The position numbers and the translations under genes were made by a program. From a virus, in IMG/VR virus record IMGVR_UViG_3300032561_000154, positions 1 to 21,286 of that record: 21,286 bases of DNA. One strand, given 5' to 3'. Positions 1 through 8,815 of this stretch are shown in pieces (position 1 is the first letter of the stretch; each line of letters opens with the position of its first letter). A model generated the notes under the pieces. The model was not told the DNA's origin and did not search any database. It was given only the letters and a program-made list of their open reading frames with translations.

Positions 1-7
1 TAAAAAA

Positions 8-769
8 ATGGTAAAAATGAAGTGCGGTGGATCTGTAGCCGAAGCTTCTAAAAAAGCATGTGGTGGTAAAATCATGAAGAAAAAAGAAGGTGGTAAGGTT
101 CATGATGATGAAGCTCAAGATAAAGTATTAATCAAGAAAATGATTGACAAAGAAGAAAAAGGTGAAAAGCCAGAGTTAAAACTCAAAAAAGGTGGTCGTA
201 CAGCTAAGACTGAAGGCACCGTTAAAAAATTCAAAGCTGGTGGTATGTTAGACGTACCATCAAAAGCGGCTGTTAAGGGTAAAGAAACTCCAGCTAAAGA
301 TACAACACCCGCCGGTGATAAAGACGCTATTAAAAAAGTAAAACCTACAGGTGACAAGAAAGCTGATACTCCAAACAAAGCAGCAGTTAAGCCTAACCGC
401 ACTGGTAAAAACGCTGTTGATGATATTCAAGTAGCTAAGGGCGGCAAAGTAAAAAAATTCAAAGCCGGTGGTATATTAGATGTTCCATCAATTCCACCAG
501 AAATTGCGGCTCAAATCCAACGTGCTCAACAAGCCGCTGCGGCAGCTCAAGCTGCTAAACAAGCCCAAATACCTCAAGGTGTTCCAGCTAACAACGGTAT
601 GAGCCCACAAATGTTACAGCAATTATTAGCGGCACGTGCTAGAAACCAAGCCGGTAATTTTAGAGCTCCGGGATCTGCTAATGCAGGTGGTGGAATGAAT
701 CCTGAGCAGATTGATCGTGTAATTGGTAGTCCAGCCATGGGTATGGCTAACGCGAACAATCCGGACTAA
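8..769 (+). CDS. Lys/Gly-rich GG-motif phage protein, probably virion-associated
   Basis: A 253-aa protein in two parts. Residues 1-160 are very rich in Lys and Gly-Gly pairs (CGGSV, CGGKI, EGGKV, KGGRT, KGGKV). Residues 161-253 are rich in Ala, Gln and Asn, and the tract at about 164-190 looks helical. A 14-residue element, [14 protein letters not shown], occurs twice, at residues 72-85 and 148-161 (nt 221-262 and 449-490). No catalytic motif is visible and the protein is probably largely disordered. It sits at the head of a structural-gene run, and similar GG motifs recur in two other virion-block proteins, so a virion or assembly role is inferred. The reading frame is open to the window edge, but ATG at 8 gives the usual MVKMK-type beginning; ATG at 17 is also possible. 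Confidence 0.7.
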   Translation: MVKMKCGGSVAEASKKACGGKIMKKKEGGKVHDDEAQDKVLIKKMIDKEEKGEKPELKLKKGGRTAKTEGTVKKFKAGGMLDVPSKAAVKGKETPAKDTTPAGDKDAIKKVKPTGDKKADTPNKAAVKPNRTGKNAVDDIQVAKGGKVKKFKAGGILDVPSIPPEIAAQIQRAQQAAAAAQAAKQAQIPQGVPANNGMSPQMLQQLLAARARNQAGNFRAPGSANAGGGMNPEQIDRVIGSPAMGMANANNPD

Positions 770-773
770 TATC

Positions 774-920
774 ATGCCTTCTGTAAGTAAACAACAACAA
801 AAAGCAATGTACGCGGCTGCGGAGGGTGAGAGTACCCTCGGTATCCCTAAGAAGGTAGGCAAAGAGTTTATCAAAGCTCCTGCTCCAAAGAACCTTCCTA
901 AAAAGGTAAAAGGTAAATAA
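774..920 (+). CDS. Small DUF3008-like conserved phage protein
   Basis: A 48-aa basic protein that begins [15 protein letters not shown] and ends in a Lys-rich NLPKKVKGK tail. The pattern (MP-x-SK-x-QQ near the start, a middle G-x-PKKVGKEF, a C-terminal LPxKV) is that of the DUF3008 group of small phage proteins, recognised from memory of the family. The molecular role of the group is unknown. The chosen start is ATG at 774, four bases after the preceding stop codon; a longer in-frame extension overlaps the upstream gene and does not resemble the family. It lies between the GG-motif protein and the accessory tail protein, so it is probably expressed with the structural genes. Confidence 0.75.
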   Translation: MPSVSKQQQKAMYAAAEGESTLGIPKKVGKEFIKAPAPKNLPKKVKGK

Positions 921-922
921 TT

Positions 923-2002
923 TTGGCATATTCTGGAACATATGATAAGACAAAGATATCGGTAGACCAATTGATATCTTACGCTTACCGCGACGCAGGC
1001 AAACAGACAGAAGAGATGACTCCGGAGTATGTTAATGCCGGTAAGCAGGCCTTATTCTATGTGCTCCAGAACTCTGTCAATCGTGGTATTAATATTTGGT
1101 TACAACAGTTTGTTGTTTTAGGTGCTCAAACCAACCAACAAATTCTATCAATGCCAGTTAGTACTATAGATGTACTTGAGGCTAACTGGATTTACATTGT
1201 TAATCCAGCGATTGCAGAATCATACCCAATTGATAATCCTGGAGCTCCTGCACTGTTTGACCAAAGTGGTAACGCTAACTTAAATGAGTATGCAACCTCT
1301 ACGCTTACAGAGAACTACTTTGGCGTGTCATATGCAAATCAAACCCGAATTTTTTATGTGGGATTTAATGCTTATTGCCCTGATACTACTGCTACTTATT
1401 CTTTAGATCTACAAGTAAGTAATGACGGAGTTACATGGGATACTTGGCAATCATGTCCTACAGTGACATTGGCAGACCAAGAATGGTCTTATATATCAGT
1501 CAATAATACTCAACAATTTTACTTCTATAGATTAGTTAATAGAATTTCAGGGGCTGTATTCTCATTACGTGCAATTCAATTTGCACAAAGCCAACAATCA
1601 ATTCCAATGGCTAGACTGAATCGCACTGATTATTTCAGTTTGCCAAATAAGCAATTTCCAAGTCAGCGCACTTTGCAGTACTGGTTTAATCGCCAAATTG
1701 ATCCTGAAATGTATCTATGGCCAGTACCTAATAATAATTATCAAGTATTTCAAATGATTCTTGAAATGCAACCTCAAGATGTTGGTGATCTGTCTAATCA
1801 GTTATATTTACCTGATCGTGTGGTGCCATATATCCAAGCAGCATTATCTCACAAACTATCTATGCAACTCCCCGGAGTGGATTTAAACCGGGTTTTGTAC
1901 TTAGAAAAACTTGCACTAGATTTAAGAACTCAATTCGAAGAAGAGGATAGAGACAAATCTCCAATATATCTGCAACCAAATTTCAGTTACTACACGAGAT
2001 AG
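923..2002 (+). CDS. Phage head/tail accessory structural protein, TTG start
   Basis: A 359-aa protein that starts at TTG (923-925). The first residues then read (M)AYSGTYDKTKI, and the following segment (residues about 12-60) has the pattern of a common podophage structural protein, with a helix containing ALFYVLQNSVNRGINIW. The next in-frame ATG would remove this conserved beginning. A weak AGG Shine-Dalgarno lies about nine bases upstream. Residues about 125-220 are beta-rich with aromatic spacing (VSNDGVTWDTW, FYFYRLVNRISG) and resemble a discoidin-like or carbohydrate-binding beta sandwich; that is an inference from pattern only. It is followed four bases later by the adaptor gene. Assignment to the head-tail or tail accessory group is by family resemblance; no enzymatic motif is visible. 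Confidence 0.7.
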   Translation: MAYSGTYDKTKISVDQLISYAYRDAGKQTEEMTPEYVNAGKQALFYVLQNSVNRGINIWLQQFVVLGAQTNQQILSMPVSTIDVLEANWIYIVNPAIAESYPIDNPGAPALFDQSGNANLNEYATSTLTENYFGVSYANQTRIFYVGFNAYCPDTTATYSLDLQVSNDGVTWDTWQSCPTVTLADQEWSYISVNNTQQFYFYRLVNRISGAVFSLRAIQFAQSQQSIPMARLNRTDYFSLPNKQFPSQRTLQYWFNRQIDPEMYLWPVPNNNYQVFQMILEMQPQDVGDLSNQLYLPDRVVPYIQAALSHKLSMQLPGVDLNRVLYLEKLALDLRTQFEEEDRDKSPIYLQPNFSYYTR

Positions 2003-2006
2003 TTAA

Positions 2007-2621
2007 ATGAGCTCCATAATGAATTACGATAGCCTTGTAGCAGATATCATTAACTATACTGAAAGAAACGATGATCAGTTTGTAGCTACAATCCCTACAA
2101 TAATTGCCTTAACAGAGGCAAGTATTGCTGCTGAGTTAAAGACACTGCTTCAATTAAATGTGGTAGAGACTACCCTAGCAGTGAACCAAACAGTACTAGA
2201 TAAACCAGTTCGCTGGCGTAAAACCATCTCTATGAAAATCAATGGAGCTCCAATACTGTTAAGGGGTCAAGACTATGTAGCACAGCTTCAATCTGAATCT
2301 ACTTCTGGAGAACCTATCTATTATGCTGATTATGACTACAGTCACTGGAATTTTGCCCCAGCTCCAGATGCAGTATATCCCGTTGAAATAATCTACTATA
2401 GTTTAATTCAACCATTGGATGCAAGCAACCAAACTAATCTATTCACTGCCACAACACCACAACTAATGCTGTATGGGGCTTTATATCATGCTATGGTATA
2501 CCTTAAAGCACTAGATAAGATTGGTGTATGGAAAGGCTATTTTGATGATGCCATGGCCGCAGTAAAGAAAGAAGATAACTCTCGTAAAATCGATCGAAAC
2601 ACCAGTATCCAAGAGCCATAA
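2007..2621 (+). CDS. Head-tail adaptor-like protein (SU10 adaptor family type)
   Basis: A 204-aa protein with the sequence pattern of podophage head-tail adaptors that dock under the portal. It has an N-terminal helix (MNYDSLVADIINYTERND), then a segment with IPTIIALTEASI, a central beta region with GEPIYYADYDYSHWNFAPAP, and a C-terminal helical part (LMLYGALYHAMVYLK). This layout matches the proteins annotated as SU10-type adaptors, from memory. Two starts are possible: ATG 2007 (used here) and ATG 2019. The second gives the family-like beginning MNYDSL and may be the true start. Neither has a strong ribosome-binding site. The downstream tail fibre-like gene starts two bases after the stop codon. 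Confidence 0.7.
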   Translation: MSSIMNYDSLVADIINYTERNDDQFVATIPTIIALTEASIAAELKTLLQLNVVETTLAVNQTVLDKPVRWRKTISMKINGAPILLRGQDYVAQLQSESTSGEPIYYADYDYSHWNFAPAPDAVYPVEIIYYSLIQPLDASNQTNLFTATTPQLMLYGALYHAMVYLKALDKIGVWKGYFDDAMAAVKKEDNSRKIDRNTSIQEP

Positions 2622-2623
2622 AT

Positions 2624-3895
2624 ATGACAACACCTACATACGTTTCCCCATTCACTGGAACAGTGGTTCAGCCTACAGATGTTTCGTATCTTGCGCTTGC
2701 CCTTACTAATAATACACCTTTATACTGGCCTGCGGTAGTTAATGAAACACAAGTTGCGGTGGCTCGAATTATTGACTGTACCCCAGCAACAACCCTACTA
2801 TCAATATTCTTACCCGATGCCTCTCAGGGTACTGTTGGATCAGATATATTAATACGTAACTTGGGTTCAGTACCATTTACAGTTAATTCCTATTTACAAG
2901 ACAATGCAGTTTCAATTCCAGCGGGGACTTCTAAATACTTTTATTTGGCTGATAATTCTACCCCAGATGGTGTTTGGAATAATGTAACCTTTGGTACTGG
3001 CACTTCTTCTGCAGATGCAGCAAGTTTAGCTGGGTACGGACTATCAACAACACTTTCTGGTAAGCTTGCAACATCAAGTAATATTATTCAAGTATCAGCC
3101 TCTCCTACAATTGCAGAATCAAGTCGAGCGTCTACCTATGTATGGAATTCTGGTGCAGGAAGTTTTACCCTACCTAGCTATTCATCAATTCTATCTGGCT
3201 GGTATATTGGTTTTAGAAATAACGGTACAGGTTCACTCACGATATCTCCCCAAAGCCCATCTACAATCAATGGTTCTCCATCTATTACTACTAATCCTGG
3301 GGATTCTGGGATTATTATTTATGACATTTCATCTGGCAACTTTTTCACAGTTGGCTGGGCTGTTCCCAATAGTATTACTTTTTCAGCAGCTACATATGAT
3401 GTAGACAGCATTTCTGGATCCGCACTTAATTTAGTGGCTAATGCGCCAATCATTGAAACCTACGTAGCGCTATCAGGCACCAGAACAACTAACCTAATTG
3501 TTACTCTCCCAGCAATTACACAGCTCTATGTATTAGTAAATAATACTACATCAGGGCTATATAACATTGTTATTAATGTATCTGGAAGTACTACACCACC
3601 ACTAACACTATACGCTGGTGATGTCGTGGTTGCAGGTACAGACGGGGGTACAATATTCCCAATCTCACAAGCATCAGTTTCTAACTTTGTTGCGGGAGAT
3701 GGATCAGCTAGCGCCCCATCATTTACCTTTTCTAGTGACACAACTACAGGAATGTATTTAGCCAGTTCCCATGTTTTAGGATTGACAGTCAATAGTGTAG
3801 AAATGCTAAATCTGGATAACACCAATGTTCTTAACCCCCAAATATCCACTGTAGCAACATTCAACGCGGGACTAATTCCGGGCGGTGTATTTTAA
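2624..3895 (+). CDS. Tail fibre-like / host-recognition structural protein
   Basis: A 423-aa protein rich in Ser, Thr, Gly and Asn and low in charged residues, as expected for a beta-structured fibre. Residues about 90-145 contain a capping-like stretch (VPFTVNSYLQDNAVSIPAGTS) of the type seen in fibre shafts. Near the C-terminus, about residues 352-398, is the recognisable fibre signature GDGSASAPSFTFSSDTTTGMY followed by an L-x-V-x-S-x-E-M-L-N-L-D-like motif, common just before the distal end or chaperone region of phage tail fibres and baseplate proteins. No chaperone (Peptidase_S74) domain follows. The protein ends abruptly, so that module is absent or supplied elsewhere. The stop codon directly abuts the next ATG. 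Function by family pattern; receptor unknown. Confidence 0.65.
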   Translation: MTTPTYVSPFTGTVVQPTDVSYLALALTNNTPLYWPAVVNETQVAVARIIDCTPATTLLSIFLPDASQGTVGSDILIRNLGSVPFTVNSYLQDNAVSIPAGTSKYFYLADNSTPDGVWNNVTFGTGTSSADAASLAGYGLSTTLSGKLATSSNIIQVSASPTIAESSRASTYVWNSGAGSFTLPSYSSILSGWYIGFRNNGTGSLTISPQSPSTINGSPSITTNPGDSGIIIYDISSGNFFTVGWAVPNSITFSAATYDVDSISGSALNLVANAPIIETYVALSGTRTTNLIVTLPAITQLYVLVNNTTSGLYNIVINVSGSTTPPLTLYAGDVVVAGTDGGTIFPISQASVSNFVAGDGSASAPSFTFSSDTTTGMYLASSHVLGLTVNSVEMLNLDNTNVLNPQISTVATFNAGLIPGGVF

Positions 3896-6001
3896 ATGGC
3901 GGAACAACCTAGTCAAATACCACAACAATATTCTCAAGTATATGCTTTAGGAGTTGCTGCAGGTATTAAACGGGATGGTACCATATTTGAATCTACCGAA
4001 TGTACAGATGGTGTTTGGTGTAGGTTCCAACGCGGCACACCAAAGAAAATAGGTGGATATACTCAACTATTTTCATCATTTCGTGGCCCTGCTAGAGGAA
4101 TGGTTTTAAATGGATATAATGGTGTAAACTATATATTTGCAGGCAATCAACTTGGCTTAGATGTATTTTTAACAGGCCAATCTCTTGCTGTTGGTGCAGG
4201 ACCATATTTTGCTCAATTCCTTGTTGGATATTCTCAATTTGCGGTTACTGCAAATACAACAACATCATTGACTATTACAAGTGCAACTAATCATACAAGT
4301 TTATATAGTACCGGAACTAAAATAGTATTTAGTCAATCCACTACTCCAACAATATATACAGTAACAACATCATCTTTTTCAGGAACAGCTACAATAGTTA
4401 ATTTTAGCCCTAGCTATTCTGGAACTATCTCTAGCGTTTGGTTGGCTAATGATTACTTTACTGCAAACCCAGATTTATTATGGCAGTTTGACTTTCAGTA
4501 TTCTCCATTAGGAGGAGCACTTAATCTAGTCATGCATCCGGGATTAAACCTATCTAATATTGATAACGGCGTTAATACACAGGTATACTTAGGATCTACA
4601 ATACCTAACTCCGGAAATCAATGGGTATTTACTGGGTTAGCCGATACTGCAGGAACAAGCCCAACATATCAACCAATTGCAGTTGATGGTGGTGTTTGTA
4701 CACTTCATCCTTTCTTATTTGTATATGGCTCAAATGGCTACATAGCCAATAACAATGTAAGTTCTGTTTATGGGAGTCAAACATTAAACGATTGGAATGG
4801 TCCACTAGCCAATCAGGTCAATATGGCCTCTGGCAAGATTGTATTTGGTTTACCAGTGCGTGGTGGTACCAGTTCACCTTCCGGGTTATTCTGGGCTACA
4901 GATAGTTTAATTCGAGTATCTTTTGTTAATAATGGTTCTACGTATTGGCAGTACGATATTGTATCAAGCCAGACATCTATTATGTCATCTAGGTCTGTTG
5001 TTGAAATGGACGGACTATATTACTGGATGGGCGTAGATAGGTTCTATGTTTACAATGGTATGGTTCAAGTTCTTCCAAATGATAAAAATGTAAACTGGTT
5101 ATTTAATAATTTAAATTACCAACAAAGGCAATATGTTTGGGCTACTAAGGTACCTAGGTACAATGAAATTTGGTTCTTCTACCCTAGAGGAACTGAAACA
5201 GAATGTACCGATGCTATTATTTATAATGTTAAGGATAAAATTTGGTATGATGCAGGCCAAGCTGAAGGAGCTCGTAGATCAAGCGGGTACACTACTGAAA
5301 TATTCCCTACACCTATATGGGCCAGTTGGGATTATAATACATCCTACAGTATTGAATATGACGTAGTTGCAACACCCTCTGGAATGACAGCCCCAACCAT
5401 ATATCAAATATATGGTCCAGGAAACATAACCCCTACGTTTTCTCCAGGGTCTTATTTAACTTTATCTCAAATTGCTTTTGATCCAATATATCAAATTGCT
5501 TCAAGTATTTATAATGTCGCACATAATGTAACTTTAATTACTGTTACTTCTGCATTTCCATCAATCCTTAATGTTGATACAGCATTTTATTCTATTGGTG
5601 GTGGTTACGGTATTTGGCAACATGAAGTTGGATTAAATAAAGTCACACTAAATGCAGAAACTGCCATATTATCTAATTTCACTACTTGTGATATTAGTTG
5701 GGTCGGAGGAAGCCCTACGGCACATAACTCACCATCAATTAATAGAAGAACACATTTAAGACGTATAGAACCCGATTTTGTGCAGGCTGGAACACTTAAT
5801 ATGTCTGTCCTAGGCAAACCCTTTGCCCAAGGATTAGAAGAAGACTCAGGACCCTTCCCGTTCACCCCAGATATAGGTAAAATAGATTTACGTATAGAGC
5901 ATCGTGAAGTTCGTTTAAAGTTTGAGTCTAATGAGATTGAAGGCAACTACGAATTAGGTCGTATTTTAATTACTGCTGAATTTGGGGATGAAAGACCTTA
6001 G
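3896..6001 (+). CDS. P22 gp10-like tail / packaged-DNA stabilisation protein
   Basis: A 701-aa structural protein. The N-terminus (residues about 20-55) has the conserved phage pattern G-I-K-R-D-G-T-x-F followed by a Cys-containing DGVWCRFQRGTPKK segment. The middle (about 335-470) has repeated beta-propeller-like elements: FWATDSLIRVSF, a DGLYYWMGVDRFYVYNG stretch around residues 371-388, and VWATKVPRYNEIWFFYPRG. The C-terminus ends in a charged GDERP tail, common in this family. This is the layout of podovirus tail-hub or DNA-stabilisation proteins such as P22 gp10, which close the portal channel after packaging; the match is by pattern, not by alignment. A family-like insertion rich in Thr and Ser occurs at about 110-190. 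The gene begins with no gap after the fibre gene. Confidence 0.7.
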   Translation: MAEQPSQIPQQYSQVYALGVAAGIKRDGTIFESTECTDGVWCRFQRGTPKKIGGYTQLFSSFRGPARGMVLNGYNGVNYIFAGNQLGLDVFLTGQSLAVGAGPYFAQFLVGYSQFAVTANTTTSLTITSATNHTSLYSTGTKIVFSQSTTPTIYTVTTSSFSGTATIVNFSPSYSGTISSVWLANDYFTANPDLLWQFDFQYSPLGGALNLVMHPGLNLSNIDNGVNTQVYLGSTIPNSGNQWVFTGLADTAGTSPTYQPIAVDGGVCTLHPFLFVYGSNGYIANNNVSSVYGSQTLNDWNGPLANQVNMASGKIVFGLPVRGGTSSPSGLFWATDSLIRVSFVNNGSTYWQYDIVSSQTSIMSSRSVVEMDGLYYWMGVDRFYVYNGMVQVLPNDKNVNWLFNNLNYQQRQYVWATKVPRYNEIWFFYPRGTETECTDAIIYNVKDKIWYDAGQAEGARRSSGYTTEIFPTPIWASWDYNTSYSIEYDVVATPSGMTAPTIYQIYGPGNITPTFSPGSYLTLSQIAFDPIYQIASSIYNVAHNVTLITVTSAFPSILNVDTAFYSIGGGYGIWQHEVGLNKVTLNAETAILSNFTTCDISWVGGSPTAHNSPSINRRTHLRRIEPDFVQAGTLNMSVLGKPFAQGLEEDSGPFPFTPDIGKIDLRIEHREVRLKFESNEIEGNYELGRILITAEFGDERP

Positions 6002-6056
6002 CTAAGTATATGATTTTAAACGATATTTTTTATGTATACATACATATGAGACCATA

Positions 6057-6311
6057 ATGACCAGTATACCAAAATTCTTTCCTTATGTACCTCACTATTC
6101 TAGCTGGGAAGACTTTAATGGTAATTTGATAATGTCTTATGGGGCTGAACCAATCGCATACACTACCGAAGATAAGTGGCATGAAACAGCTAACAATATA
6201 GCTCAAACACCTGCTTTTTCTGGGTATCCAGTTCCAGACCCTAGTTTGTATCCAAATTGGCAAGATTGGGCAAATGAATTTAGTTTAATAGTCAATGGTG
6301 TTGTGCGGTAA
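6057..6311 (+). CDS. Small conserved phage protein downstream of the tail gene
   Basis: An 84-aa acidic, aromatic-rich protein with Trp at residues 17, 41, 68 and 71, including the pairs SSWEDFNGNLIMSYG and YPNWQDWANEF. The pattern (PYVPHYxxW, NGNL, EPIAY, GYPVPDP, NWQDWA) resembles a small hypothetical protein often found after the tail genes of podophages, so it is probably a virion or assembly component. No enzymatic motif, signal peptide or membrane segment is visible. It is preceded by 55 bases of AT-rich spacer with no clear promoter or strong ribosome-binding site (a weak GAG lies about five bases before ATG). Confidence 0.65.
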   Translation: MTSIPKFFPYVPHYSSWEDFNGNLIMSYGAEPIAYTTEDKWHETANNIAQTPAFSGYPVPDPSLYPNWQDWANEFSLIVNGVVR

Positions 6312-6318
6312 AAGGGCG

Positions 6319-6324
6319 TATAAT
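6319..6324 (+). promoter_or_regulatory. Candidate -10 box before the GNAT-like gene
   Basis: A perfect TATAAT sits in the 40-base gap between the 84-aa gene and the GNAT-like gene, 27 bases before the ATG. The region 16-18 bases upstream has no recognisable -35 hexamer, so this would need an activator or phage factor, or may be chance in AT-rich DNA. Confidence 0.25.
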
Positions 6325-6351
6325 AAGCATTTTATGTATTAGTATACTTAG

Positions 6352-6798
6352 ATGATAACCTATCAGCAAGAAACATTAGTTACGTTTTTACCAGAGTCAA
6401 AACCGTTATTTGATGTATTTTATAATGAGGTAGCAGAGCTTTATGTTGCCCAAGGATTTAATGCAGAGTTTTATTGGCACCTAGAAAGCCGGAATAGATT
6501 AAAAATATATACTATTCGAGATAATGGTAAATTAATAGGGTTTAGCTTTTGGGTATTATTTTACCCACCCCATTATAAGACAAGTCTTACTGCAACATCA
6601 GATGCAATATTTGTATTACAAGAATATAGAAAAGGGCTATTTGGATATAAATTCCTAAAGCATTCCCTTAATGAAATTAAAAAACATAACCCCCAAAGAA
6701 TATTAGTTGGTGTAAAACCTAATAATGACTTTGGTAAAATATTAGAGAGATTAGGAGCTGGACATTTTGAAACTGTATACTCATTTAAACTGGAATAA
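6352..6798 (+). CDS. GNAT-like acetyltransferase-fold phage protein (internal virion type)
   Basis: A 148-aa protein with the order of elements of a GNAT N-acetyltransferase. Strands around residues 50-70 (KIYTIRDNGKLIGFSFWVLF) are followed at residues 82-104 by AIFVLQEYRKGLFGYKFLK, which corresponds to the acetyl-CoA pyrophosphate-binding motif A and the following helix. The usual R/Q-x-x-G-x-G/A is altered to R93-K-G-L-F-G, so acetyl-CoA binding may be weakened or lost. A late strand (ILVGVKPNNDFGKILERLG) matches motif B. GNAT-like proteins of this size lie among the internal virion genes of many podophages and some are built into particles. The position just before the ejection proteins supports that role here. 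It starts at ATG 6352 with no clear Shine-Dalgarno. Confidence 0.65.
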   Translation: MITYQQETLVTFLPESKPLFDVFYNEVAELYVAQGFNAEFYWHLESRNRLKIYTIRDNGKLIGFSFWVLFYPPHYKTSLTATSDAIFVLQEYRKGLFGYKFLKHSLNEIKKHNPQRILVGVKPNNDFGKILERLGAGHFETVYSFKLE

Positions 6799-6800
6799 AA

Positions 6801-7823
6801 ATGTCTGATTTCGTAACCAGCGTTATTCCGGGTATGGATTTTCTTCCTAGCGCTTCAGATATTCTTGGTAATGTATTAGGTCCAGACTCTGCTGCAACTC
6901 CAATAGATTCTGCATCAACTCCAATAGATACTTCTGGCGCAGCTCCAAATACTCCTATTGATACAACTGGAAGCCCTTATGGTCCAGCCCAAACACCACC
7001 CGGTGTCACTCCCGATCCCAGCTTACCTAATCCTGTAGATTTGACACAGACTACAACCCTTCCATCCACCGGTGGACTTCCGGGCATTCCGAGTTCCGTT
7101 ACTAATGCATTGACTAATGCAGCTACTAAAGCTGGTGTTAGTGCTGGTTTAGGTGCATTAGGTTTGGGCACTACGACAACACCCACTAGCACTACGACAA
7201 CACCCACTAGCAATAGTACAGGTACAAATACCTCTAATTTAAACGGTACTGTGGGATCTTCTAATGGAGGATTTACTAATTTCACTCCTGGAATAACTAC
7301 CGGTTCTAACAGCGAAGTTAATTTAGGTGGTACATTTGCAGCACCACAATCTTATAACACTAACGTACAAGCCCCTCAATATGCGGTAGGCGGGGGAGTT
7401 TCACCATTTGAATTCTCAGGCTTTCATGTAGGTCAAAACAAAGGGTCTTCTACAGCTTCATTACATGGTGTAAACCCTAACTTCCCATCTATGGCTGATA
7501 CGGCACCGCACTTTGCAGATGGTGGACATATTCCAGAGTTTTATTCTGAAGGTGGTGCTAAGAGTAACACATATGTTACTGGCGAAGGTGATGGTACAAG
7601 TGACAGCGTTCCGGCCATGTTAGCTAAGGGCGAATTTGTATTGCCAGCACATATCGTATCTGATTTAGGTAACGGTAGCAATGAGGCAGGTTCTAAGATT
7701 TTAGACGAGTTCTTAAAGGTTATTAGGGAACACAAACAGTCAAATGATTCTGATAGCTTGCCTCCTGATAGCAAGGGCCCATTGGGATATTTATCAATTG
7801 CAGTTAAAAAGGTAGGAAAATAA
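6801..7823 (+). CDS. Low-complexity internal virion protein with GDGTSD/KGEFVLP motif
   Basis: A 340-aa protein. Residues 1-190 are Pro/Thr/Ser/Gly-rich and probably disordered, with PID-repeats at about 34-54 and a perfect 21-bp nucleotide duplication encoding TTTTPTS twice (residues 124-137). Residues 230-300 are ordered and conserved-looking: HFADGGHIPEF, then GDGTSDSVPAMLAKGEFVLP at 263-282, then VSDLGNGSNEAGSKILDEFL. This last module is common in large virion proteins of podophages, usually among ejected internal proteins; its biochemical role is unknown. The stop codon overlaps the next start codon (TAATG), so translation is probably coupled to the following virion protein. Confidence 0.65.
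   Translation: MSDFVTSVIPGMDFLPSASDILGNVLGPDSAATPIDSASTPIDTSGAAPNTPIDTTGSPYGPAQTPPGVTPDPSLPNPVDLTQTTTLPSTGGLPGIPSSVTNALTNAATKAGVSAGLGALGLGTTTTPTSTTTTPTSNSTGTNTSNLNGTVGSSNGGFTNFTPGITTGSNSEVNLGGTFAAPQSYNTNVQAPQYAVGGGVSPFEFSGFHVGQNKGSSTASLHGVNPNFPSMADTAPHFADGGHIPEFYSEGGAKSNTYVTGEGDGTSDSVPAMLAKGEFVLPAHIVSDLGNGSNEAGSKILDEFLKVIREHKQSNDSDSLPPDSKGPLGYLSIAVKKVGK
7170..7211 (+). repeat. Perfect 2 x 21-bp tandem repeat
   Basis: Two identical 21-base units lie head to tail (7170-7190 and 7191-7211), in frame, each encoding TTTTPTS in the disordered part of the virion protein. The identity at the nucleotide level suggests a recent duplication. Confidence 0.85.
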
Positions 7824-8812
7824 TGGCTTCAGCCTTAGACTCATTAACGCAAGGAACCGCAACCCAAACCACTACGATGCCATCGTGGTATGACCAAGCA
7901 CAACAAAACGTTGTAAGTGGGGCAACGGCAGGAGCTGCAAATGTTCCATCGTTACAAAATACAGTCGCTGGTACAGCAATTAATAATTTAAGTAATCCTG
8001 CAACTAATCCATTTACACAAGCTCAGGGTTCTCTTAATACTATTGCTACTGGTGCAACAAACCCTTGGACTACAAACGCTACAACTGGCGCAGTAACACC
8101 AAATACTAATACGGCTATGGGTGGATTATTTGCTGCACAGAATCAACAATTACAAGGGCTACTACCAAGTTATGTAGCTCCAGCTGATGCTGGCGCAATT
8201 GCAAGTGGTGGATTTGGTGGTATGAGAGATGTATCTGCTGCCGATACAGCAGTAACAAATGCTCAAAATGCCTTAACTGCACAACAAATGCAGGCGGCAT
8301 TATCTAACCAACAGACTGGTGTCAATGCGGCAACAGGATTAACTAACGTAGGTACTCAAGGCACTTCTACTGAGACAACATTAGGCCAAGCACAGCAAGC
8401 ATCACCATTGACAGCAACAGCTGACTTAGCTAATATCTTAGGCACCATTAAAGCTCCAACAGCGGTTACAAATACGCAAACCCCATCGATGTTACAAAAC
8501 ATTACAGGGCTTTCAAATTTAGGTTCTGCAGCTAATAGTTTATTAGGAGCTGCAGGAGTCAATACTGGATCAAATTTATTGTCAACGATTACAGGGCTAT
8601 TTAATGGTACGCCAAGTACAACCGGAGTAGATGCAGCTACAGGCATGATTAATAACCAAGCGCCTATAGACACAGCTACAGGAACTACAAGCCCAGCAGA
8701 TAACGGTTTAATTAACAATATACCAGTGGGTCCAGATTTATCTAATACTAGCACTGATACTACAGGATCTTCTGCTTTAGATGCCCTTAACTCTTCACTT
8801 ACAGGGGCTTAA
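7823..8812 (+). CDS. Ala/Thr/Asn-rich internal virion (ejection) protein
   Basis: A 329-aa protein, very rich in Ala, Thr, Asn, Gln and Gly, with few charged residues and no Cys. Amphipathic or weakly hydrophobic Ala-rich helices are suggested in residues 110-165 and about 230-260. It lies between the GDGTSD virion protein and the transglycosylase protein, which is the position of small ejection proteins such as T7 gp14, so an internal virion role is likely. There is no recognisable catalytic motif. Its ATG overlaps the stop codon of the upstream gene by one base, and the following gene begins three bases after its stop codon. Confidence 0.6.
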   Translation: MASALDSLTQGTATQTTTMPSWYDQAQQNVVSGATAGAANVPSLQNTVAGTAINNLSNPATNPFTQAQGSLNTIATGATNPWTTNATTGAVTPNTNTAMGGLFAAQNQQLQGLLPSYVAPADAGAIASGGFGGMRDVSAADTAVTNAQNALTAQQMQAALSNQQTGVNAATGLTNVGTQGTSTETTLGQAQQASPLTATADLANILGTIKAPTAVTNTQTPSMLQNITGLSNLGSAANSLLGAAGVNTGSNLLSTITGLFNGTPSTTGVDAATGMINNQAPIDTATGTTSPADNGLINNIPVGPDLSNTSTDTTGSSALDALNSSLTGA

Positions 8813-8815
8813 TAA

